Assembly (NCBI GenBank): GCA_949358305.1
Contig: OX442315.1
Location: forward strand, 8,706,427 to 8,770,426
Direction of reading: 5' to 3'
DNA length: 64,000 nucleotides
Origin: Strigamia acuminata
Taxonomy: Eukaryota > Arthropoda > Chilopoda > Geophilomorpha > Linotaeniidae
Below, piece after piece: positions 1 through 9,340 of the stretch. Under the pieces are notes generated by a model. It did no database searches. It saw only the letters and a list, made by a program, of their open reading frames with translations, and had not been told where the DNA came from. The translations under genes and the position numbers were made by a program. Numbering within the stretch: the first letter of the stretch is position 1; the number at the start of each line of letters is the position of its first letter.

Positions 1-1
1 T

Positions 2-466
2 GTAATTATCAAAAGGTTACAAGGAGGCGCCTTTCAACTTCGACGGCTGAGTGATAATAAAATTTATCCAGCTGTTCACGGCACTGAATTAATGCCGTAC
101 TTTCCCGTTTTCAACCAAGAAATTTGGCTGGAAGGGGAGGAAGTGGGTCAAAAAACAAAAAATATTGTTAATACCTTGGATGATGCTAAATTATCCAAAA
201 TTCCTGTCGAAAACACGGAATCGAGTAAAAAATCGAAACTCAAAAATAACGAAGTCGATGAAATAAACCAGCGACTTGAAAATGTTTCTCTTGATGAAAA
301 TCTAGAAAAGGAAATGTTTTTAGAAAAAGAGAAAATTTCAAACAATGAAGTATATAACTCATCTGACATTGGAGACGATGCTGATGACAATCTAAACAAG
401 TTGGATTGTACTTCGCGAAAGTCAAAGTACAACTTGAGATCTCGCGTTCCGCGAGCCAAGACATAG
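2..466 (+). CDS. pol: Pol C-terminal end (integrase C-terminus and acidic tail), partial
   Basis: Open frame from the window edge to the TAG at 464-466. It reads close to the last part of the 1405-residue Pol of copy B (38030-38493): the KRLQGGAFQLRRL stretch is the SH3-like C-terminal region that follows the integrase core in Ty3/gypsy Pol. After it comes a charged, low-complexity tail rich in Asp, Glu, Asn and Lys ending in a basic patch (KSKYNLRSRVPR). In Ty3/gypsy elements this region of integrase contacts DNA or chromatin. Only the end is present, so no catalytic residue can be checked. Confidence 0.9.
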   Translation, partial: VIIKRLQGGAFQLRRLSDNKIYPAVHGTELMPYFPVFNQEIWLEGEEVGQKTKNIVNTLDDAKLSKIPVENTESSKKSKLKNNEVDEINQRLENVSLDENLEKEMFLEKEKISNNEVYNSSDIGDDADDNLNKLDCTSRKSKYNLRSRVPRAKT

Positions 467-655
467 TGTTGTCTTTCACCTTTTGGGTTTACCCAAAAGA
501 TCCGAGAAAGCAATCTCGTGACGTCATTCGTAGTACCCACTCGAATGACAACGTTAATCATACGTTATAATTAGTGACGTCACAAAGCGTCTCTAATCCA
601 AGTTCGTGTTTGCAATCAACGAACTTAGTCACTTTTTCAAAAGTTTCGAGAGTGT

Positions 656-3304
656 ATGCATCGCATCGCCTACGTTACGACCCGAATAGTTCGACAACCT
701 GATCGTAAGTAATTTTTCTGTATGAAAAATTTGATAAAACATAAGATTTATGTATTATTTCTCTTTCAAGACGAAAGAATTTCCGAAATTACCGGAAAAC
801 GAAAGAGAATGGACGAGGAAGCGATCCAACTCCAGGCGGACGGAGAAATGCCCATGGAAGGGGCAAATGAAGACGTTCAATTGACGCTTCAACAACGGGT
901 AAATTATTAGAATAAATTTTTACCAAGTGTTTAAGTCAGAAAAATTGAGTAATTTCACTTTTCCTGACTTCAAACACAAGCCGCTAAAAAATAAAAATGG
1001 CGGCTATAAAAGTCACGTGCTTCAAGCATGTGCGAAGGGAGTTGCCATGACAACCAACATCCCTTAGTGACTCACAGCCACAAGCGCTAAGCTTAAAAAA
1101 TATTTCAAATAAGAAATTATTTGTTTATTTTTAAATAAACTAATTTATTTATTTTTCTTCGAATACAGATCGAGAGGGATCGAGAAACGCCATTCGCGCT
1201 TCCCGATCACGTGCCGACTCAGCACCCGCTGATTTTTCGAGCGGCATTGCCCGAAAAAATCAGAAGACTGAAGACGGCAAACAATACCTGGTGGAAGTTG
1301 CGCCACGACTTCAGCAGATCAGCGCTGCAAGGATTTGGTGCAAAAGGAAGATTCATCGAGCGCCTTCACGTGGACGGTGTCGACGAAATCGAGTGGACGC
1401 TCGACGAGAGCCCCCCAGGACCGCTTGCAGCAGAGTTGCTGCACAACCAGTGGCCAGTGACGCCACGAGAGCGTCACGAGCGCAGAAGAGCGCTAAAGAG
1501 TACCGGAATTAATTACGGTGCTCTAACCCAATTGAGGAAGAACCTCAAGACGACACAACGCGAAGTCGTTAAACGGTATCGCAAATCCGTTCGTGACGGG
1601 AACCCACAACTTCCCGTCACACAAACCGAGCTCCACCAGTTGGCGCTCGCCGGGTGTTTTAACGATTTTCCGGGATTTTTCCCGTCCAAAGCACTCAGAG
1701 CTGCCGCGGTGCAGCTTCGCGTCGACGAAAATCGACAACTGGCTCGAGAACACGAGGCAGAGGAGCAAGCGCGTTGCGCTCTCCCTTTTTATCAAGAAGA
1801 TGAAATTCCGGCCCCAGCGGCCATCAATCCTCCGCCGCAAGACGAGGATTTGAGGGTGGGGCAACTCCCTCCGCCGGTTCCAGTCCGACCGATGTTCCGC
1901 GAATCAAGCCGCGATCGAGAGGAACGTCAGAAGCGATCACGCCCATATTCGACTGACGCGCAGCCATCACGCCCGCAGTCGCGACGAGGACGGACACCAG
2001 AGTCGTTTGGCTCGTCGTCTTCGCTGAGTTTTGAATCGGACTCCACAATTAAGTCCGCCCGAAGTAGCCGAACCGCCTCCACGTTCAAAGTGGACAACTC
2101 GGCTACTCCATACGCCATGAGACGTGTTGTCGGTGATATTTCTCCCGACTGTAGCGTGCCAGTACCTGGACATGCTAGCCGCTTGCCCGAACAAGGATAT
2201 GTTTCCCGCTTGCCGGCTGGAGTTAGCAACCTGCAACTCCGGCCATTTTTTAGTGAGTCATTCGGCCCACAATGGACCTGCTACGAGCAGCAACCCATTA
2301 GAGCACAGCAGGAAGTGCTCCAGAAGCTGGACGCATACCAAAGCGCCCAGATCGCCGAGTCGCAGAAGGACTGGCAGAGACTAGCTGAAAGGCTAGAAGT
2401 CTCCGACATCAATACCATTGATGATCCCCGTCTGATGGATTTTCAGCGTCAGCTAATTCCGGGGATGACTAGGGTGTTGTACCCTGGTGTTCTTCCTTCG
2501 CCAGGACAGGCGTTAGCGGCCATAACGTACCTTTGGACCGCGCCGATGGGCCTGTCGGAGAAGAAAGTCGAGCTGTGGTACCACCTCAGGCTCGACCCGC
2601 CTACGATCTTAGCCGAGCTAATACAGCAAGTCGTAGCAAACGGTGAGACCGAAGAAGAGGCCGCCGTTCGGTTGCGAACCGAGTGGTCCTTTGCGAAGGC
2701 CACGGCGCGAATGACCGGAAGACCACCGCTTCCAGTTACAAGCGCCACAGCAGCTGCGTCACTGGCTGTTTTCCAGTCGGCCCAAGAGGGCGCTGGATGT
2801 TCATTTTGGCCAGAGAACGCCGGAAGTTCTCAAACTCCAGCCGGAGTTCAACGGGTAGTCGAAACCCGTCAGCTCCCCGGTGTGGGTCGAGCACCGGGAC
2901 GAGGCGTCACACCCTCGTCAACCTCCGCACCCGCGTTGGTTTTCTTGGGCCCGCAGTGCCAGTTTGACGATGCCACGACGGAAGACTCACGTCCGCCGCC
3001 GCCGCCGCCAGCCAAGCCGGAGACGAAGGTCAAGCCGCTGAAAAAAGAGTCGGCTTTCAAGACCCTAATGCGCCTGTATCCGCACTTCTATTTGACGCCG
3101 GATACGCGAACACTGCTTAGCAACAACCACAAGTTGTCGAGGCAGGTGTTTATGTGGCTCGAGGACCACATCCGGGTGTTAAGCCCACCATCGGTGCTCC
3201 ATGATCGACTCCTGAGAGCACGATTAGCGCCAGAGGATCCAATCGAGTTCGCGGCGCTAGGATTCTTCAACCGAGCGAACTCGGCAAGAATCATCCAGGT
3301 TTAG
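656..3304 (+). pseudogene. 3' accessory gene of the gypsy element, three exons, nonsense-truncated (copy A)
   Basis: Exons: 656-704, 771-898, 1169-3304. Introns are 66 and 270 nt, with GT-AG ends (CTTTCAAG and GAATACAG acceptors; GTAAGT and GTAAAT donors). Joined, they give about 770 codons starting MHRIAYV. The product is unknown. The N-terminal part is basic with a KRKR cluster, the middle is Ser/Arg/Pro-rich with an SRDREERQKRSR patch, then come a longer folded-looking region and a Pro-rich linker. The final block (LYPHFYLTPDTRT) is strongly conserved with copy B. No signal peptide or membrane segment is visible, so it does not look like an envelope protein. At 3302-3304 a TAG stands where copy B has TGG; the frame then stays open about 49 more codons, matching copy B to its end. 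The exon model rests on identity of phase and exon lengths in two diverged copies, not on RNA. Confidence 0.7.
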
Positions 3305-3501
3305 CTTCATGTCAACCCTGGAATGGTCTCCGGACCAAACGCAGGTCGCGACCTGTGTACGGTTAACGAGCGGTCCAACCCGAGGGACGACACCACGGAT
3401 ATGATGCGCCCGTTGACGCCTGAGCGAACTCAGACCATGGACGAATCATAAATTGGTTCGTTCATTTTCTCTCCATGTAAGATTCGTCTTAAATGGGGGG
3501 A

Positions 3502-4462
3502 TGTGTGGTGATCTCAAAATATTCACCAACTTAGAAGATTAAATTAATTATCTTCTAATTAATTTGACTGTGGCACACGCCAAGTCAGATCATGTGACCG
3601 AGGGGAGAAATCCTCTCTAGGCACATATCACCCCAGGTTGTCCGGGGTGAAAACGGTTATTAGCCGTTATGGTGCAATATGGTGTAATAACCACTAGTTG
3701 CACCCATTTGAGCTAAGTGCGCAGGTTTTCTGCGCAATATTGAAGCGTGCTGGGCTCGCGTCTTGGCTCAAATCGGGACTCTGAAAAATACAACAACAAC
3801 CTCAACATCACTGCTTTTGCTCCTGAAAGAAAAGTATTGATAGAGGACCGTTGTAACTCAGTTTCACCTGCTATCTTTGTGTATCAAACGCACAAAGCCA
3901 GCAATCCTGCTTGAATTAGCCGTCGCTAATTCCAGCAATCGAGAAGAGAAGATTCCCGACGATCGTGAACCATCGCCGTCGCTGTTGCGCGAACGACAGC
4001 CACCGCCATCGTACGAAAGCCGGACGCCTACAGCCGTCAACCACCGCCGCCGAGCCGTCGCACGAGCCGTAGAAGGAGCCCACGAGAACCATCGTCTTCG
4101 ACCATCGTTCGTGAGTTCGTAGAACGAAGACAATTTGCCTTCGCCTAACAACTTCAAGTTGTTTAAGCGCCATTTCTGACGCTTTGTAGCTTGCAACAGT
4201 CGTTGCAAGCCCTTCCTTTGTTTCATTGTTTCCCGCTCATTTTATTCTGTGATATTCATAATCATAATTAGTATATATTGTAATTTATCGAATAAAACAT
4301 TTGTGTGATTTTTATTACCATAATAAACTGTCTTTTTATTCCTATTTCCGTAAACTTAACCCTAGACAAGTTTCGGCCGCGATATAAGTCTTGTAAAGCA
4401 TTCACCTGCGGTTTCTGCTTAATTTATTAGAAATTAAGTGGATAAAAACCCGGATCGCAGCA
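3502..4462 (+). repeat. 3' LTR of gypsy copy A (961 bp)
   Basis: Begins TGTGTGGTGATCTC after a polypurine tract (AAATGGGGGGA) and ends GATCGCAGCA, so it has TG...CA termini. It matches both LTRs of copy B over its length with many small differences. An AATAAA-type signal lies near 4291. The GC-rich middle with CCGCCG runs gives chance ORFs on the minus strand that are not genes. The purine tract at about 3491-3501 is the likely plus-strand primer. Confidence 0.93.
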
Positions 4463-5283
4463 AAACTTATGAATTTGGCTATACTGATCAATGAAGGTAT
4501 TCCAACAAAAACATGTTATGCCACTCATTTTGCTTTTTGTCACTCCCAAATACGGTACAATCCATACCATCTACCTTCATTCTTGCCACTGAAAATGAAG
4601 TAAATTCATTAATTTCAGCGATATATTAATTTTTAGGCATTTGTGCAATTTTAGTTACAATCAGTTACTTTGGATTTGTCTTTTGCAACTTTGAAGCTTT
4701 CAATTAAGCTGCAATGACCCTCAGTTTCTGTTATTTCCAGTGTAAAATTAGCAAACGATGTAATAAAACCCACTCAGTGCACTTGACCTTTCAGGACCAA
4801 AAACACAACACAATCGAACTCCGATCTTCAGGAAATAATTATTCCAATAGATCCAACAATGGTTTGACCGCACGTTCTTAATATTCAACGACAAACAGAT
4901 TTTCTTACGATAATTTATTACCAGAAATCATACAAACAGAAACATGTTTTAAAATAACTCTGCCCATTGGTTATATTTTTATTACACAGTCCAAATCATA
5001 AACTCGTATATTGGGAAGTTAACATATGCTTAAAGAAAGTTTAATCATATACAATTACGTCATCTTCATTTTGCCATTAGTCTTTGAACAAGTGTTACCT
5101 ACATGGTGTCCTAAAGAAATTAAGTTGCATATACCGATTGCACCATCCCGAGACGACTCAGACGACTCAGTGCTGCGGGAAAGGCAACCTCGTAATCAAA
5201 CGTTCAAAGTTACTTGTTAGTTATTATAAACTCGATTGCAACTTCACATAGAGCCTCGTGGATCAATTCAAATTTCGTGATAA
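4463..5283. other. Unassigned sequence right of gypsy copy A
   Basis: AT-rich, without a supported gene. A 64-codon ORF at 5026-5220 starts with a hydrophobic stretch and ends in a polar DDSDDS segment, but nothing supports it beyond being open; it could be the 5' part of the EF-hand-like fragment that follows. Confidence 0.4.
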
Positions 5284-5571
5284 ACGGAGTACGACACCGA
5301 CAAAGTCAAAAAAGTTTTGCTCCAATTAGACACCGTCACTAAAGACGGACTGGTCGACCTGGAAGAAATTTTCAATTGGCTAGTCACGATCGGACGCAAC
5401 TGCAGTACCCAGCGCGAGTTCCAACGACTGGACACCAAAAACGACAATTTCTTAAGCAGCGACGAAATCGACCCTCCGTCCACGACCGATCGAAGAAACA
5501 ATGAAAAAAGGAAAACAGGAGGTAGAGGATCATCACTCCGATTGATTCTGGTTCAGAATCGGAGAAGATGA
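5284..5571 (+). pseudogene. EF-hand-like calcium-binding fragment
   Basis: The frame opens directly after stop codons at 5275-5283 and runs about 95 codons. Two spaced segments look like EF-hand loops: TVTKDGLVDLEE and, about 34 residues later, DTKNDNFLSSDE. The second has acidic or polar residues at positions 1, 3 and 5, a hydrophobic residue at 8 and Glu at 12. After it the frame turns into a basic, low-complexity tail. Other frames just downstream read HHSD and then DSGSESEK, acidic stretches that suggest a one-base frameshift near 5520-5550. This could be an exon or a decayed copy of an EF-hand protein. No start codon or splice acceptor was found, so a specific family is not claimed. Confidence 0.4.
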
Positions 5572-5581
5572 CGAAAAACAA

Positions 5582-7030
5582 GCAAACAAATTACATTTTG
5601 CAATCTTAAGCTGTGCTGAGCTTTTAGTGTATACAGTATTTCGAATTTAAAAGACAAACCAAACGATGCTTAATTAATGATTAAAGAGAAAGCCAGGCAC
5701 TAAAGCAAGCGTGTTGTGCACGTCCAACTCACATTTGCGACGACTGTGGGCGAAAACTTGTGTAGAGATGTACCAACGGACATTTTATATGTCGGATTTC
5801 GCAGTAGAATATTCCTGGCAAGCAAAATACAAATTATTCAGTGGTGTATGAAGTTAATCAGTCGTCTCGGCTTTAGTGTGCAAGCTCACAAATTGATCGA
5901 GCCGAGTATCCGGTTTTGTGCTTTGCTGTGGGTGATTAGGATAGTTGGAAAATGTTTTGTGGGTTGCGCAGTTGTTTGCAACTTCGGAACTTTGGAGATG
6001 TAATTCACGGAAATAATGTCAGGTTCGGTTCCATTAAATCCGGTGTCGAGAGTTTCGAAGTTTTCTTCGTTTTTCTATAATTACATCACATGTAAAAAAC
6101 AGTTCCAAGATGCAGTATCTGCGCTGCACATGCCAGTTAGTGGTTTTCTTATACCACGTCTGAGTCCAGCTGGTACTTCCGGTTGCCCGGATGCGGTCAA
6201 AGAGAGCACTGATTCGTGGACGATAAAAGGACACGACTTGTGGTCAAGTCAGAAGAGTTCAACTCAAATCTCACGGTTGAAGTTTAGTAGAAAACTTAAT
6301 CAAAAACACTGTATCCAAAGGTTATATAATAATAATAAGAAAGAATATGAAAGAAAAGAAAAAAGAAATTTAAAAAAAAATTAAAAAAGAAAATTGTTTG
6401 TTCGCGTATGGCTGCCCCTTGGCTTTCCTACATGTCACAATGAGAAAATTTGTCTTTTCTTCACGTCACAAGACGAAGGGAATAAAAACAGTCGGCGAGT
6501 CTTAGATTGCATTTGTAATAAGTTGCGAGCATTTTGTAACCAAAGATTGACGGTTGATGGTGTCCATTTGCTGAGTTTGTGGTGCATTTCTTTTCCTCTG
6601 AAGAAACAGCCTGCAGTCGCAGCTGTTTTCACCGCAGCACACCCGGTTTGCTTTGGAACCTTTCTATGTACAGTAGAACAGCTGTAGAAAAAGTGTGTGT
6701 ATATACACTGGCAATAGTTGTTGATGTTGGAAACGAGATCGCATCCTTGATTGAAATGTTAGTACATCCGTGTGAACGAATTAATTGTAATATTTGATAA
6801 GTAAAACACGCAATCAACATTTTTATGGAGCGTGTTCGTGGTTTCATATTTTCTTTTGTCTCGCTTGGACTTGAATCCCTGGTCTCGTTTCACCATAATA
6901 CGCCTTGATGGTGTTAAATTTGCTGATTTAAATAAAAATACAGTAAAAATAAAAATAAAAATATATTTTATTTCAAAAGGATCCTAATTTTAATTTTGAT
7001 CTTAAATTTTGTTGATGAAATCTTTTTGAG
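5582..7030. other. Intergenic, no supported feature
   Basis: Several ORFs of 60-120 codons occur here, but their translations have no recognisable motif and no consistent splice sites. The sequence around 6340-6390 is A-rich. Nothing here was found repeated elsewhere in the window. Confidence 0.45.
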
Positions 7031-7040
7031 ATTAATTATA

Positions 7041-7115
7041 CAGTCGAAATTCTTTATAACGAATCGCGATATAACGAATTATTGAACACCATGTTAAAAT
7101 GTTTCGATATAACGA
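7041..7115 (+). mobile_element. Possible pogo/Tigger-like terminal repeat fragment
   Basis: CAGTCGAAATTCTTTATAAC followed by repeated ATATAACGAAT-type words resembles the terminal repeats of pogo/Tigger-type Tc1/mariner elements, which often begin CAGT and contain ATAACGAA. A facing inverted end was not found, so this is at most a remnant. Confidence 0.3.
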
Positions 7116-7169
7116 ACTCTTGTTATATTTATTATAATTACCGGTACTAACAGGTGCATAAGATAAGAT

Positions 7170-8806
7170 GCTTGGATATGCGCTACATATCACCCTAGCG
7201 GTGGATGATGGAAGTAAAGCAATACCGAGTGTTGGCCAATTCATTTAGCCAGATTTGCCATTAATTCTAGCATTTGGTCAAATTAAAATTGAGAACTGAA
7301 AGTTATCATTAAAATTTGTGTAGTTATTTAGGCCAATTTTCTAAATTTTGGACATCTAAAAAAACATTTTAAGCTTGTTTTGGTTCATATCTAATTAAAA
7401 AAAGTTTGTACTCATTTATAACTTACATTTAATAGACAAGATGTATTAGTTGGTAAAGGGCATTCAATAATGAGGCGTATTAGGTGCTGAAGCGCATTTG
7501 TGAGTATCTGACTTTCACGTCACTTTTAGTTTAAGTGTTGTTAATTCAAACATACGCTTTCAAATCTATCTAAACTTTTAATGTACTAAGTGTTATTGAT
7601 CTGTGTTTGTCATTTTGTAATATTAGGAAATGTCGGTGTCGTGTCTCCTCCTTTACCATTAAAAAAATTGTCAAGGGTAAAAGTGGATTTTAAAATAGTT
7701 ACTTCCCCATTCCAATTGACATTTGTTACCATAGCTTGTTGGTTACAGAAAACTGAAGGCGACAAGGAGCTTAATTTTCATTTATATTTTTGCTGTGAGT
7801 GTAAACTACGGATAATTGCATCAACAAAATCTGACAGAACAGGTGAGCAAATATGTTGTCACGGTCCTGACTCTCGACAGTAACAAAAAAATTAAAATTT
7901 GCGCACATTTTGCGCCATTTACCTTGTCGCATCCAACTTCGTATAGGTTTAAATACTACTTAAGTATGCTAACGTGGTTTACTTTACCTGTTATCGTGTT
8001 AAATTAATACCCAAATAATCATTCAAAGTATAAAATGAACAATAGTTTATTCAAAGGGCTGTTACGCCTTAAATACAATGAATGCTAATTCTCTAGAGTC
8101 AACTTGGCTGAGTCGAACAAAGGATTTCTCAAGATGGCGTCCTCAGTTCCACGTGGTCGCTGAAACAATGGTGTCGTCTCGAGTTGTCGTTAATTCGTCA
8201 TGGATTCGTTGTTACGGACACGGTGGAGTGCTCAGTGAGTCTTCTATCCGTGCCTGTTGTCGAGGGGGATATGTTTAGCGTCGCAGAGGCCTCGTTTCGG
8301 AACGGGGGGTTCCTTACAAAGCACTCGGACATGTTGTAATCCAAACAAATCTATCTAAACTTTTAATGTAGAAAGTGTTATTGATCTGTGTTTGTCATTT
8401 TGTAATGTTAGAAAATGTCGGTGTCGTGTCTCCTCCTTTTCCATTAAAAAAATTGAATCAACAAAATCTGACAAAACAGATAACAGAGCAAATAAGTTAG
8501 TCTTGTTTACTCAATTTACTTGGTGCGAAAATGTAATCATTTTCTTGACACATTTTCCTAGTAAATAGTAAAAAAAATAAAAAATTTACACAAGCAAGGG
8601 ATAAACTTATTACTTCTAAGTATAATGTTTACATAACAAAATCAATTGAACAAATAATAATCAGGACATCATTGGTACTACTGCGGTGCTTCATTTACAG
8701 CATATTTGAAAAACTACAGATCAAGGAACACGTTATTTCTTAAGGTATTGAATTTTGTGCTATTCGGTCTCTTTAAGGTACATGAATGTTTTACATTTTC
8801 ATACAG
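7170..8806 (+). repeat. Upstream block of channel copy 1 (segmental duplication)
   Basis: Related sequence precedes the first exon of all three channel copies (also near 24300-25262 and 48010-49920). Shared words include GGTGGATGATGGAAGTAAA, the CTTTCAAATCTATCTAAAC stretch, and a segment at 7749-7842 flanked by an acceptor-like TTACAG and a donor-like CAGGTGAGC. The block here is interrupted at about 8030-8338 by another repeat (related sequence at 50630-50815), after which the CTATCTAAACTTTTAATGTA stretch occurs a second time. It probably holds the promoter and 5' untranslated exon, but no core promoter motif is clear. Confidence 0.7.
7749..7842 (+). other. Candidate 5' untranslated exon of channel copy 1
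   Basis: The segment lies between GTTGGTTACAG and GTGAGCAA. The equivalent in copy 3 is 48560-48644 with the same splice-like ends. In copy 2 the donor position reads GATGAGC, which would destroy the site. There is no long ORF. The first coding exon at 8836 sits 29 nt behind an acceptor-like ATTTTCATACAG, so an upstream exon or a trans-spliced leader is needed; this segment is the best visible candidate. Confidence 0.3.
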
Positions 8807-8835
8807 AAACATTCATTTTTCCTTCACACGTTGAA

Positions 8836-9340
8836 ATGAATTACAGAAGCAGGTGGAGAGCAGTGAGACGAATTGCAAAACCGTATGTCGAACTCAAAAT
8901 TGGAGAATTGGATTCTCCGACACTTTCTATCTCAAAGAACAAAAAGTTTGCTAGAATATATCAAATTTGCCGGTTATTCATCGGCATAACTACACTTTCT
9001 TTATGCATATTCCAATGTTGTAAACAAATGGTTTACTACACACAAAAGCCTATAAAAGTGCATGCTGATTTTGCTGAAGAAACTCTTGGTAATTTCCCAG
9101 CAATGTATCTAGCTTCAAATTTTAACGATGAATCAATGGAGGTTGATAATATAATGCAACAGCAACTTGCAAAAGGTAAGATCGAAAGTTTTTATCTTTA
9201 TTAATGTAAAGTTCATGTAGAATTATATTCTAGAATGCCAACATGGTATGAATTATTATATTGACAATCAGACAAGCTTATCTACTGTTATGAAAAGGAG
9301 AAACTTTACTAAGATGATTAAAAATATTACCTTTGCTAGA
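8836..9340 (+). CDS. Channel copy 1, module A exons 1-2 (cytoplasmic N-terminus, TM1, start of ectodomain)
   Basis: Exon 1 (8836-9175) starts at ATG with MNYRSRWRAVRR. An in-frame ATG at 8782 lies upstream of an acceptor-like TTTTCATACAG at 8806, so the start at 8836, conserved in all three copies, is preferred. It encodes a basic N-terminus, TM1 (ICRLFIGITTLSLCIF) and the NFPAMYLAS post-TM1 motif, and ends in phase 1 at AAAAG/GTAAGA. After a 58-nt intron, exon 2 (9234-9340) encodes the segment starting ECQHGMNYY and ends GCTAGA/GTAAGT in phase 0. Confidence 0.8.

Larger units (their letters stand above)
1..4462 (+). mobile_element. Ty3/gypsy LTR retrotransposon, copy A, 3' portion
   Basis: The start of the element lies outside the window. 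What remains is the last 154 codons of pol, a spliced 3' accessory gene and the 3' LTR. The whole stretch aligns in order with 38030-42489 of the full copy at 30207-42489, including intron positions, the purine tract before the LTR and the LTR ends. The accessory gene carries a nonsense codon absent from the other copy, so this insertion looks older or inactive. The right flank after the LTR is unrelated to the flank of copy B. Confidence 0.93.

Noticed and set aside
3864-4226. Minus-strand ORFs in the GC-rich part of the large gypsy LTRs (also 30419-30945 and 41943-42261)
   Set aside because: They lie inside LTRs, recur in each LTR because the LTRs are copies, and show Arg/Gly-rich chance composition.
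5716-6687. Several ORFs of 95-122 codons
   Set aside because: No motif, no homologue within the window, no splice or start context.
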